A stretch of 64,000 nucleotides of DNA, taken from NCBI GenBank assembly GCA_035772405.1, contig JAYKKM010000016.1, positions 307,501 through 371,500 of the forward strand, in the 5' to 3' direction. Source of the stretch: Chrysogorgia sp. JL179-B06 (taxonomy: Eukaryota; Cnidaria; Anthozoa; Scleralcyonacea; Chrysogorgiidae). The translations under genes were made by a program, and so were the position numbers. The notes under the pieces are model-generated. The model was given only the letters and a program-made list of their open reading frames with translations. It was not told the DNA's origin and ran no database searches. Positions 11,597-22,239 of the stretch are shown piece by piece. Numbering within the stretch: the stretch's first letter is position 1; each line of letters opens with the position of its first letter.

Positions 11597-14039
11597 TTAA
11601 ATAAAAGAAAAACGTTCGTTAAGACCAAGAGGATGTGTGGTGCCAAGTTTAAAAATGAGACGCTTCTCTTGACGCTTGCGGTTATCGTTGCCACCGGAGA
11701 TGGGAAGGATGGCACAGACTTTCATGTCTGAAACCAAATGGTTGGAGCTGTTGAAATGGCGGGCTACAGGTTTGTCACCATCATTGATCCTCACGGAACG
11801 AAGATGTTCAGCAAACCTGTCTGAAAGACGTCGCCCAGTTTCACCGATGTAGATTTTAGGGCATTTATCGCATGAAAATGCAATAAATTATGTTGGTGGA
11901 CGTGCATGAAAAAGCATGACGGATTGTGTGGTCGAATTTGGGGGCAGTAATAACTGTAGTGGGATTGAGAAAAGCGCATGTGTTACAGCGGGAACGGCCG
12001 CAAGAAAATGTTCCCGCTGGTGCCGAGGTATTTTGTTTAAGGGCACTATGTACTAAGGAGTCACGAATGTTTTTATTACGGCGAAAAGATACCAAAGGGT
12101 TGTCGGTGAAAATGGCTGACGTCTCAGGATCATTTTGTAAAATGTGAAAATTCCGATTAATAATATTTTTAACTTTAAAATTGAAAGGATGAAATGTTAG
12201 AACTAAAGGAATTTTATTGTTTGAAACTCGTTCCAAAGATGGTTCAAGGGCGTCTAAACGGGGGACGAGAAAAGCTTTCTGAACGGCGAGGTCTAAAAGG
12301 TTGGTAGGGTAACCACGTTGGACAAAAAAAGATCTCATTTCCATTGATTTGACTTGAAATCTTGGTCGTCGCTACATAAGCGGCGAAGACGCAAGAATTG
12401 AGAGTAAGGGATGGATTGCTTTAGTGTGGTTGGGATGAGAGGATGAAAATAGAAGATAACTATGGGAGTCAGTAGGCTTGTACGAGACCGACGTTTTCAG
12501 CGAATCACCATTAATCGAAATTAAAATATCAAGGAACGACACAGAGGTCTCGCTGATTTCCCACGTGAACTTCAGAGCAGGATGAAAATCATCAACAAAG
12601 TTGATGAACTGCTCTAAAAGGACACGTGAACACGACGCTGTTCCTAAACAGTCATCGATAAATCTTCCGAAAAAATCAGGCAAGGGACCCGTGTATTGTT
12701 CAAAGATCTGTTTTTCAACATAACCAACAAATAAATTAGCATAGCTTGGACCCATTTTGGTGCCCATCGCAACACCACTTATTTGTTGATAATGTTCACC
12801 ATCAAACGAAAAATTGTTAAGGGTAAGCACTAGTTCTGCTAAGCGGAGTAACGTGGTTGTGGAGGGTTCTAAATTAGTGCGCTGATCAAAGAAAAACTTC
12901 AGAGCTTCAAGGCCATCACAATGGGGAATGACGGTGTATAAGGACTTGACGTCCATCGTGAAAATAAATTTATCGGAACTACTGAAACGTAACTGGTCGA
13001 AAATTTGCAAGGCATGTTTAGTATCTTTGATATAAGAAGGCAACTTCTTAACCAAAGGATACATAACGTTGTCTAGAAAACTGGAAACGAGCTCGGTGGG
13101 GCAACTACAAGCGGAAACAATCGGCCTGCCAGGATTGTTAGGTTTATGGATTTTAGGTAGGAAATATATGACAGGCGTTCTGGGGGTTGTTAATATAAGG
13201 TTAGATGCAGAGGCAGGCAATTCACCGGCTTGGATGAAATTCTTGATGGTAGTTTTGACGGATTTTTGGTGAGATTGAGTGGGATCGGAATTCAACTTAG
13301 TATAAAAGATGGTGTCGCTGAGTTGACGAAGAGCCTCTTGTCGATACAAGTCCGCTCTCCAGACAACTACAGCGCCACCTTTGTCCGCAGGTTTTATGAC
13401 AACGTCATTTCGGCATCGTAATGAATTCAAAGCTAGAAGCTCTTCTTTGTTAAGGTTATGAACTTGTTTTCTGCGCGGAGGTTGCAATTTATCAATGTCA
13501 TGGCGGCATTGTCTTACGAAAAGATCAAGGGAAGAAAAATCACCTTCGGATGGAGACCAAGACGACTTCTTGGGGTTGAGTTCTTCGAAAATATCCTTAT
13601 TGCTATTGAAAGTGGGCTTATCATGAAAAAAGGCTTTGAGGCGCATGCGGCGGAAGAAAGATTCGGTATCCTCTTTAACTGAAAATAGATCGATGGGCCC
13701 GGAGTTGGGAACAAACTTGAGACCTTTCGCAAGAAAAGATCTCTCGGGGTCAGATAATGGCAAATCAGAGGGAATAGTGAAAACTAGACGAGTGACTTCG
13801 TTAGAGGAACTAGTGCTTTGGGAGGGATTCGGGGAAGGACCCAGTAATTTGGCCAATTTGGACGCCTTAACGTCTTTAAGAAAAACATAGAGTCTGGAAT
13901 TTAGCATGCGAATTTGTTGAACGATAGCGGTAAACAAAATAGGTGGGCAGACCTGGGAGAGAGAGGACTTACATCCCGAGATGTAGTCATCAGTATGTTG
14001 TAAATTACTGGACATAGATTTAATAGTGATACGCATCAA
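11597..14039 (-). pseudogene. PLE-1 reverse transcriptase/endonuclease, frameshifted (H1)
   Basis: The frame matches the 839-residue protein of H3 but is broken by single-base length changes in homopolymers: an extra T near 12420 after the motif HTK, a missing A near 12358 and an extra A near 11876 within the GIY-YIG region. The reverse transcriptase part (12372-14039, 555 codons) is otherwise open and keeps the motif A FTMDVKSLYT and motif C RFIDD. It starts at an internal Met because the native start is cut off at the axis. All breaks could be sequencing errors rather than mutations. Confidence 0.85.
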
Positions 14040-14103
14040 ACGACGGGAATGACTCGAACAAGCCGCTGATATGTGATGGGAATAACGACGATCGATAACG
14101 GGG

Positions 14104-14207
14104 AGAAAAAACCCGTTTTTCCAGTCACATTACTTTTATTAGTCGTTGTTTATATCGGGGGGTCATTCCCTACGGTTTTAGATCCTCTTTTGATTTATTG
14201 TCTTTTA
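14104..14207. other. Asymmetric spacer at the H1/H2 axis
   Basis: About 104 bp separate the head-to-head copies. It is not itself palindromic. Its right side is continuous with the 5' leader of H2, and its left side abuts H1 within AAAAAACCCGTTTTT. The reverse complement of the same spacer lies at 37349-37450 between H3 and H4. Confidence 0.8.
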
Positions 14208-16719
14208 ATCTCCCCGCTATCGATCGTCGTTATTCCCATCACATATCAGCGGCTTGTTCGAGTCATTCCCGTCGTTTGATGCGTATCACTATTAAATCTA
14301 TGTCCAGTAATTTACAACATACTGATGACTACATCTCGGGATGTAAGTCCTCTCTCTCCCAGGTCTGCCCACCTATTTTGTTTACCGCTATCGTTCAACA
14401 AATTCGCATGCTAAATTCCAGACTCTATGTTTTTCTTAAAGACGTTAAGGCGTCCAAATTGGCCAAATTACTGGGTCCTTCCCCGAATCCCTCCCAAAGC
14501 ACTAGTTCCTCTAACGAAGTCACTCGTCTAGTTTTCACTATTCCCTCTGATTTGCCATTATCTGACCCCGAGAGATCTTTTCTTGGCGAAAGGTCTCAAG
14601 TTTGTTCCCAACTCCGGGCCCATCGATCTATTTTCAGTTAAAGAGGATACCGAATCTTTCTTCCGCCGCATGCGCCTCAAAGCCTTTTTTCATGATAAGC
14701 CCACTTTCAATAGCAATAAGGATATTTTCGAAGAACTCAACCCCAAGAAGTCGTCTTGGTCTCCATCCGAAGGTGATTTTTCTTCCCTTGATCTTTTCGT
14801 AAGACAATGCCGCCATGACATTGATAAATTGCAACCTCCGCGCAGAAAACAAGTTCATAACCTTAACAAAGAAGAGCTTCTAGCTTTGAATTCATTACGA
14901 TGCCGAAATGACGTTGTCATAAAACCTGCGGACAAAGGTGGCGCTGTAGTTGTCTGGAGAGCGGACTTGTATCGACAAGAGGCTCTTCGTCAACTCAGCG
15001 ACACCATCTTTTATACTAAGTTGAATTCCGATCCCACTCAATCTCACCAAAAATCCGTCAAAACTACCATCAAGAATTTCATCCAAGCCGGTGAATTGCC
15101 TGCCTCTGCATCTAACCTTATATTAACAACCCCCAGAACGCCTGTCATATATTTCCTACCTAAAATCCATAAACCTAACAATCCTGGCAGGCCGATTGTT
15201 TCCGCTTGTAGTTGCCCCACCGAGCTCGTTTCCAGTTTTCTAGACAACGTTATGTATCCTTTGGTTAAGAAGTTGCCTTCTTATATCAAAGATACTAAAC
15301 ATGCCTTGCAAATTTTCGACCAGTTACGTTTCAGTAGTTCCGATAAATTTATTTTCACGATGGACGTCAAGTCCTTATACACCGTCATTCCCCATTGTGA
15401 TGGCCTTGAAGCTCTGAAGTTTTTCTTTGATCAGCGCACTAATTTAGAACCCTCCACAACCACGTTACTCCGCTTAGCAGAACTAGTGCTTACCCTTAAC
15501 AATTTTTCGTTTGATGGTGAACATTATCAACAAATAAGTGGTGTTGCGATGGGCACCAAAATGGGTCCAAGCTATGCTAATTTATTTGTTGGTTATGTTG
15601 AAAAACAGATCTTTGAACAATACACGGGTCCCTTGCCTGATTTTTTCGGAAGATTTATCGATGACAGTTTAGGAACAGCGTCGTGTTCATGTGTCCTTTT
15701 AGAGCAGTTCATCAACTTTGTTGATGATTTTCATCCTGCTCTGAAGTTCACGTGGGAAATCAGCGAGACCTCTGTGTCGTTCCTTGATATTTTAATTTCG
15801 ATTAATGGTGATTCGCTGAAAACGTCGGTCTCGTACAAGCCTACTGACTCCCATAGTTATCTTCTATTTTCATCCTCTCATCCCAACCACACTAAGCAAT
15901 CCATCCCTTACTCTCAATTCTTGCGTCTTCGCCGCTTATGTAGCGACGACCAAGATTTTCAAGTCAAATCAATGGAAATGAGATCTTTTTTTTGTCCAAC
16001 GTGGTTACCCTACCAACCTTTTAGACCTCGCCGTTCAGAAAGCTTTTCTCGTCCCCCGTTTAGACGCCCTTGAACCATCTTTGGAACGAGTTTCAAACAA
16101 TAAAATTCCTTTAGTTCTAACATTTCATCCTTTCAATTTTAAAGTTAAAAATATTATTAATCGGAATTTTCACATTTTACAAAATGATCCTGAGACGTCA
16201 GCCATTTTCACCGACAACCCTTTGGTATCTTTTCGCCGTAATAAAAACATTCGTGACTCCTTAGTACATAGTGCCCTTAAACAAAATACCTCGGCACCAG
16301 CGGGAACATTTTCTTGCGGCCGTTCCCGCTGTAACACATGCGCTTTTCTCAATCCCACTACAGTTATTACTGCCCCCAAATTCGACCACACAATCCGTCA
16401 TGCTTTTTCATGCACGTCCACCAACATAATTTATTGCATTTCATGCGATAAATGCCCTAAAATCTACATCGGTGAAACTGGGCGACGTCTTTCAGACAGG
16501 TTTGCTGAACATCTTCGTTCCGTGAGGATCAATGATGGTGACAAACCTGTAGCCCGCCATTTCAACAGCTCCAACCATTTGGTTTCAGACATGAAAGTCT
16601 GTGCCATCCTTCCCATCTCCGGTGGCAACGATAACCGCAAGCGTCAAGAGAAGCGTCTCATTTTTAAACTTGGCACCACACATCCTCTTGGTCTTAACGA
16701 ACGTTTTTCTTTTATTTAA
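14198..16719 (+). pseudogene. PLE-1 reverse transcriptase/endonuclease, frameshifted (H2)
   Basis: Includes the native N-terminus (MSFNLPAIDRRYSHH). An extra G near 14585 shifts the frame after residue about 127. An extra T in the T-run near 15985 breaks it again, leaving the C-terminal endonuclease frame open from 16081 to 16719. Substitutions relative to H3 are few, including one at motif C where RFIDD is followed by S instead of C (near 15664). The pattern of ±1 homopolymer changes matches H1 and H4 and suggests residual read error. Confidence 0.85.
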
Positions 16720-17010
16720 TTTCCTACAAGTTTTTGGTTATTTTAGTTTGCTTGGAACCTTTATTATTATTAATTTTTTATTATTCGCGTATGCATTTTC
16801 ATTCCTTTTCAAATTTTTTGTTTCTTATGCTAATATTATCGCCTAATCCCCTTGAATATTGGACCTGTCATTTCTCCCGCCCCCTCAGTCTGCTTGCTGA
16901 TCGACTGTTAAAAATAGCAAATGATCTTACGTTTCCCATCTCATCAATTATTAGTTTGTTTTATCTCCCGTGCATTTGATTGGCTACTTTCTACTTGTGA
17001 CACCCTTTTG

Positions 17011-17023
17011 GCATATATATAAG
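17011..17023 (+). promoter_or_regulatory. TATA-like box of PLE-1 terminal region (H2)
   Basis: GCATATATATAAG lies about 30-45 bp upstream of the hammerhead core at 17051. Equivalent boxes lie in H1 (about 11297-11309, minus) and H4 (about 40251-40263). In H3 the box is split from the ribozyme by a MITE. The spacing fits a Pol II promoter whose transcript would begin at or near the ribozyme; this is inferred. Confidence 0.45.
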
Positions 17024-17050
17024 CCCTATTTATTTCATTTCATCTCGTCT

Positions 17051-17085
17051 TACTCTGATGAAGGGCTCCGCTCGAAACGTCAGTA
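17051..17085 (+). ncRNA. Hammerhead ribozyme motif, H2
   Basis: TACT-CTGATGA, then stem II GGGC-TCC-GCTC, then GAAAC, then GTC-AGTA. Stem I pairs UACU with AGUA over 4 bp. Stem II is 4 bp including a G-U pair. Stem III would be 2 bp (AC/GU) with no loop, as in the minimal hammerheads of Penelope-like elements, which usually act as dimers. Sequence is identical in H1, H2 and H3. Confidence 0.78.
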
Positions 17086-17164
17086 TCTCGTCACTAAATT
17101 CTTGGCAGTTTACCACCTTTTCACTTTTGCTATATATTCAAAACACTGTCTACGCAGCACTCTA

Positions 17165-17429
<265 letters not shown>

Positions 17430-17670
17430 CTCAGTGGTCAGAGCACTGCACTAGCATTGCACTAGCATAGTTGCATTTTTCGCAACTGGTCTCGGTTTGG
17501 TCTTAAAAATGTATGTATTCCAACACTCGAAATTTTCCTTCACCATAAATCCTTTCAACATGTAGTTTTGATCGAGTGAAATGCCAAATATTACCAATAA
17601 TATACCCAGAATCTTATCCCGGCATTACCACCATATATACAGAACTCGTGACTATAGGCTCTCGGCAACG

Positions 17671-17741
17671 ACTTCCGTAGCTCAGTGGTCAGAGCACTGC
17701 ACTAATATCGCAGGGTTGCGGGTTCAATTCCAGCCGGAAGG
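17671..17741 (+). tRNA. tRNA-like unit (anticodon-loop CTAATAT), H2
   Basis: It has an acceptor stem ACTTCCG/CGGAAGG, an A-box TAGCTCAGTGG, a D stem GCTC/GAGC, a B-box GGTTCAATTCC and a T stem with one mismatch. The anticodon stem is CTGCA/CGCAG, 4 of 5 bp. The loop centre reads AAT. Both Pol III promoter boxes are recognisable. Since it is a repeat-array member with varying anticodon, it is more likely SINE/satellite-derived than a working tRNA gene. Confidence 0.5.
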
Positions 17742-17945
17742 CCTTGAAGTTGCATTTTTCGCAACTGGTCCCGGTTTGGTCTTAAAATGTATGTATTCCA
17801 ACACTCGAAATTTTCCTTCACCATAAATCCTTTCAACATGTAGTTTGATCGAGTGAAATGCCAAATATTACCTATAATATACCCAGAATCTTATCCCGGC
17901 ATTACCACCATATATACAGAACTCGTGACTAGGCTCTCGGCAACG

Positions 17946-18016
17946 GCTTCCGTAGCTCAGTGGTCAGAGCACTGCACTAGCATCGCAGGGTCGCGGGTCC
18001 AATTCCTACCGTTAGG
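17946..18016 (+). tRNA. tRNA-like unit (anticodon-loop CTAGCAT), H2
   Basis: Second unit of the array. The loop centre AGC would decode alanine if functional. The 3' acceptor strand has drifted to CGTTAGG and pairs poorly with GCTTCCG, and the B-box reads GGTCCAATTCC. Likely a degenerate, repeat-borne copy. Confidence 0.4.
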
Positions 18017-18112
18017 CCGCTAAGTTGCATTTTTCGCAACTGGTCCCGGTTTGGTCTTAAAATGTATGTATTCCAACACTCGAAATTTTCCTTCACCATA
18101 AATCCTTTCAAC

Positions 18113-18117
18113 ATATA

Positions 18118-18203
<86 letters not shown>
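18113..18203. repeat. (TA)n microsatellite between tRNA array and PLE-2, H2
   Basis: TA array with one TATTATA interruption. It replaces the continuation of the tandem unit after CAACAT and ends at the terminal repeat of the second Penelope-like element. Confidence 0.95.
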
Positions 18204-18207
<4 letters not shown>

Positions 18208-18296
18208 TTTTCGCTTACCTCAAAACTGGTCTGCTACAACTTGTTTCATCTGTAAAAGAATCTTCAGGCAGTGACAATATCGAAAGGGATGACCGC

Positions 18297-18690
18297 TTAT
18301 TTATAGGCTTTCTGCCGGAAAGTGGGGGCGTATGTGGGGGACAAAGCATGAGGTCATGGCTTTGTTTGCGTTGATTACGCGAAATTTATTACGATGACGA
18401 CACTGTGAAATTATTTCCGCTCTTTTGTTGAGTAAACTATTCTTATTTTTTTCTTTTAAAATACAAAATTTTTCTTCTAAACATAAATTGCATCGTTTTG
18501 ATCCTCACTGTGTACGAAATAGAATGTTTTAGAATTTGCCAATTAATACTGAAATCTTTATTGTTTTCTTTCAATGTCCAAATATATTTCGAAAGTTCGG
18601 TGTCATTTTCATGCTTTTTTATGTTGAAAAGATTTAGTGTGGTTGGCCAATCGCTCTTTGAATGTGGTTGCAATCATACCAATGTAGTGT

Positions 18691-18724
<34 letters not shown>

Positions 18725-19350
18725 TCGTTTGTGATGTTTACTGTCACTGTTGCTTTGTATACTATGTCTCTAGTCATGCATTGTTCTTGAAGCGGGCAAA
18801 TGGTGTTCTCTGTACAACTGCAATTAGTAGCGTCCCTATCCTGCGGTTTGATGTTCCTAGCTATGCGTGCATTGTGCTTAGTGATTATTGACTTAACATT
18901 GTTCATGCAGCTGTAACTTACTTTAACTGTATTTCTGTTAAAAATCTTATGGAGCTTGTGGTGCGGAGGGAAATGTTTGTCAATTAGGCTAAGGAAATTA
19001 CGTCCTATGTTAGTGCTGACACTCTTGCTAAATGGTGGGTTGAACCAAATGATATTGCGTTGCCTATTCCTACGTGGTCGTTGCGGTGTATCATGAGTGT
19101 AGCTAAGTTCATGATTAAAGTTGCTGTGCCTAAGCGCGTTCTGATATAAGGGTGCAGATTCCTGAAAAGTTTGCTCATCTGACGAAAGGAGTTTAATGCG
19201 TTTGTTAATTGATGCATGTAGTTGCCTTGTTATGCTTGGTGGATGGTTAGAGTGCATATTTATGTATAGCGGATCGTCATTGGGCTTCCTATAGGGCCTA
19301 TAGTTTCCATTGTTAAGGTCGAAAGTTACATCTAAAAAGTTTACCCACAT
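18297..19350 (-). pseudogene. PLE-2 C-terminal reverse transcriptase/GIY-YIG fragment (H2)
   Basis: The 238-codon frame at 18634-19350 begins inside the RT C-terminal region (FLDVTFDL, then YRPYRKPNDDPLYI) and includes the Cys-rich stretch CSCTENTICPLQEQC that typically precedes the endonuclease. It then enters an (AAT)n tract near 18690-18723 and goes out of frame. The GIY-YIG segment (YIG followed by TTFKERLANHTKSF) lies in another frame, and the last residues extend into the terminal repeat. The polymerase catalytic motifs are missing because of 5' truncation. Confidence 0.75.
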
Positions 19351-19352
19351 AT

Positions 19353-19478
19353 GCCCCCACTTTCCGGCAGAAAGCCTATAAATAAGCGGTCATCCCTTTC
19401 GATATTGTCACTGCCTGAAGATTCTTTTACAGATGAAACAAGTTTGTAGCAGACCAGTTTTGAGGTAAGCGAAAATCT
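19353..19478 (+). repeat. PLE-2 terminal repeat with hammerhead-like block (H2, inverted copy)
   Basis: After a TATAAATAAG box (about 19377) the plus strand reads CTGC-CTGAAGA, a weak stem-loop, GAAAC, then GTA-GCAG near 19414-19456. Stem I CUGC/GCAG is 4 bp. CUGAAGA respects the hammerhead core if the variable position 7 is A. Stem II is only formable with a bulge, so this is a degenerate or divergent hammerhead candidate. Confidence 0.4.
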
Positions 19479-19542
19479 ATTATTTGCTCTAACTATATGT
19501 TGTTGAGCACTCTTTGCATTTCGTAGACCAAAACCTACACGT

Positions 19543-19803
<261 letters not shown>

Positions 19804-19856
19804 CCTACAGTAGACAAATTTAGCAGAGTGACATACAGTACCTAGGAGGTAAATAC

Positions 19857-20262
19857 CAGGGCTCAAAATAACAGCCGGTCAATGACCGACCAAATTTTTA
19901 ATGTGTCCGTTCAAATTTGTATAATGCCGATCATTTTGACCGGTCATATTACTTGCAATTAATTTTATTACTTCCATTTGAACATTGTTGTACTGTTGTA
20001 TACTCGTTTCATAATGTCTGATATATATTGAAGTGAACTATGCATGCTTTTCCTTTTTATGACAAACATTCATATCAGTACTAGCTTATATGTATAGTGT
20101 AGAATATACTTTACATGTTTTTTGTTGTGGGTTGTGTTTTTGTTGTTTGTTTTTGGGGGGAGGGGTATCGTGAAGTTTGGCCGGTCAAAAATCGCCTTTG
20201 ATCTGTCACAATTGAAATAGTCACCATGACCGGCATAACATGAAACGTTATTTTGAGCCCCG
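19857..20262. mobile_element. hAT-like MITE (CAGGGCTCAAAATAAC ends), H2
   Basis: The terminal repeats CAGGGCTCAAAATAAC and GTTATTTTGAGCCCCG enclose 406 bp rich in GACCGGTC/GACCGGC motifs. Flanks share AAATAC, compatible with a decayed 8-bp duplication. Small frames inside have no motif. Copies: 31121-31528 (H3) and 43520-43925 (H4). Confidence 0.6.
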
Positions 20263-21192
20263 AAATACTGTGGTATTTTACATAATAATTTGATATTTGA
20301 AAACACTGAAAATTGCTGTTGTTGCTTTCATATTTCCCCTGGGGCTATTTGCCACAGATTTTTGGCCCCACTGCAGGGCATTTGCACCTGCATTTCATCA
20401 TTCGCCACTGTGGGGAATTAGCATCATTTTTTTTTAATGTCAAATGCTGGGGGGATGGGCATGCTTGGATTTGACTGATACATAAACATGGGGATATACA
20501 GTATGTGATATCGCATTTGCATTTTCAGACAATTTTCTTAGCATTGTTCTATTAAAAGTAATAGAAAATGGCCTGGGCACTCTATATAACTTGCTGCAAA
20601 CACAGTCAAGTGAATTTGTGAGAATTTGAAAGTACGGCATACTTTGATTCAGTTTATGGGCTTTTCATCTCCAGGCCTTTTGTCCCTTGCATTGTTTCCA
20701 TATATACAAAAATCTACCAATGGTGTAGTTTATAGTCTGTACATAAAGGAAAAGTGTTAAAAACAATGATCAAAATGGCAGGCTCTTGAGTCATTAATTG
20801 TGTCCTGTCTGGCCCAGGCTGGTTTGTTAGAACACAATTGGTGGATGCTTTTTTAACAATGAATGATGACTCACAAAAATTATAACAAAACAAACAACTG
20901 TTGTTCAATCAATACATTTATTGCTTGCAACTGCAGTCGTGTACACTGCTTATTGAACAACTGTCTCTGAAGTTTATTTGCATGCTGTGCTTGCATGTTA
21001 TTGAAGGTGCATAAGCAATTGCAACATTTCTAAAGAGCCCAAACAACCTTCACATTGCTGTAAATCCACCCAACAGATGTTGACCTTTTGTGTCATCCAA
21101 GCAACTCACCACAGCACCAAACAATTTTGTGTTCCTTTCTCGAAACCTTTTACTTAATGGATTTTGACTGCCCTCAAACAATTGTTTTGCAG

Positions 21193-21276
21193 ATAACATG
21201 TTTCACCCAAACAGCCAAGATCGAGGAAATTCCCAAAGCACTGAAGGAGTTAGATGAGTACAATGAACATGCATAG
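21193..21276 (+). CDS. Possible terminal exon of an unknown host gene (H2)
   Basis: An acceptor-like ATTGTTTTGCAG precedes an open 28-codon segment ending EIPKALKELDEYNEHA and TAG. Its amphipathic composition looks coding, unlike its surroundings. The frame is open upstream through the putative intron, so splicing is not proven. Identical in H3 (30108-30191, minus) and H4 (44853-44936). The gene is not recognised. Confidence 0.25.
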   Translation: MTCFTQTAKIEEIPKALKELDEYNEHA

Positions 21277-21460
21277 ATTTTGCTGTTTTAAGCTTTGGGA
21301 TTTTTAATATTTTTGGCCAAGTTGTCACCATAATGCCAGGCCAATTAAAATGTTTAGTGTAAACTTACTACCATATATAATTCAAAATTGACCTTACTGA
21401 AATAGATGGTGATTTGTATGTTGAACAACAATTCATGGCGTGCAGAAAATATTACTTATT

Positions 21461-21589
21461 GGATTCCTCTGAGCCCAATATTACAAAATATTTAAGTCAA
21501 GAATTCAATATTGGGCGAGACCAAAGGTAGAACCTAATATTTCAAATCGAGACTTAAATATTTTGTAACATTGGGCGAAGATGAATCCA
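21461..21589. mobile_element. Foldback element of about 129 bp (H2)
   Basis: The arms GGATTCCTCTGAGCCCAATA and its near complement, each containing AATATTTTGTAA-type sequence, form a hairpin. Copies in H3 and H4. Non-coding. Confidence 0.55.
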
Positions 21590-21913
21590 ACAGGTGTTTT
21601 ATTATATCGAACAGAATATCTTAACACAAACATGTTTCTGAGCACGTTTCAAAAATATTAATGTTGTAGAATGGATCAATGGAAGGCATTGTTTATGTTT
21701 GCAATGAACAATGTTTAGCATTTAAGGTCGCAAAATATTACAGTTAAATGTACAGCCACTATTTTTTTCGGTGAATGCTAAAGGGGATGACTCAAAAGGA
21801 TCTTCACATTTTCTAAAACTACTAATCTCAAACCCTAACCTTGATCCTAACATTAACCCTAGATGGTCCGAATTAGCGCTCCAAAACAGCTGCGCATTTT
21901 TCTTTAGTCTTAA

Positions 21914-22008
21914 ACTAACGTCTTACAACTTAGCGTAACGTCTTACAACGTAGCGTAACGTCTTACAACGTAGCGTAACGTCTTACAACGTAGCCTAACG
22001 TCTTATCA
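21914..22008. repeat. 20-bp minisatellite (H2)
   Basis: Between four and five copies of TAACGTCTTACAACGTAGCG, the outer copies slightly diverged. The same copy number is seen in H3 (about 29378-29472) and H4 (about 45592-45668). Confidence 0.85.
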
Positions 22009-22239
22009 CTTGCGTTGCATCCACGTTGAACATAAAATTAGCTTCGCAATTCTCGGAAAAAAACAACACAACAAAATCGCGATTTGCGAAGCGCTAATTC
22101 GAACCTTACAAAAAATAAAGACCAGACAAAAACAGAAAGGTCTTTTTGAGTCATCTCTTTTAGCCACCCCCATCTTTTTCAATATCGTCAATTATTGTGG
22201 ATTTTCTCTAATTGAATACTCTAATTTATACCATGAAAA

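Larger units (their letters stand above)
18205..19478 (-). mobile_element. Second Penelope-like element PLE-2, 5'-truncated, inverted terminal repeats (H2)
   Basis: The 3' coding part of a PLE lies between two copies of a repeat of about 125 bp in opposite orientation (18205-18328 and 19353-19478). Each repeat has a TATAAATAAG box and a hammerhead-like block. Inverted, partially truncated terminal repeats are a known habit of Penelope-like elements. PLE-2 is unrelated in sequence to PLE-1 at nucleotide level. Confidence 0.75.
20263..22239. other. Unassigned unique segment of the H unit (H2)
   Basis: About 2 kb without a securely recognisable gene. It holds a possible terminal exon (21193-21276), a foldback element (21461-21589) and a 20-bp minisatellite (21914-22008). 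A short CCCTAACC-like patch at 21830-21862 is not telomeric. The segment recurs at 29147-31120 and 43926-45898. Confidence 0.5.

Noticed and set aside
13069..13890. Opposite-strand frames over PLE-1 (67, 63, 74 and 84 codons), repeated in all four copies
   Set aside because: They are antisense shadows of the reverse transcriptase gene. Their conservation only reflects near-identical copies.
17671..17741. Functional tRNA gene cluster
   Set aside because: The anticodon varies between otherwise identical copies, the acceptor stem is degenerate in half of the units, and all are embedded in a longer tandem repeat.
21820..21870. CCCTAACC-like motifs suggesting a telomere repeat
   Set aside because: Only three or four imperfect units are interspersed with other sequence, with no array.
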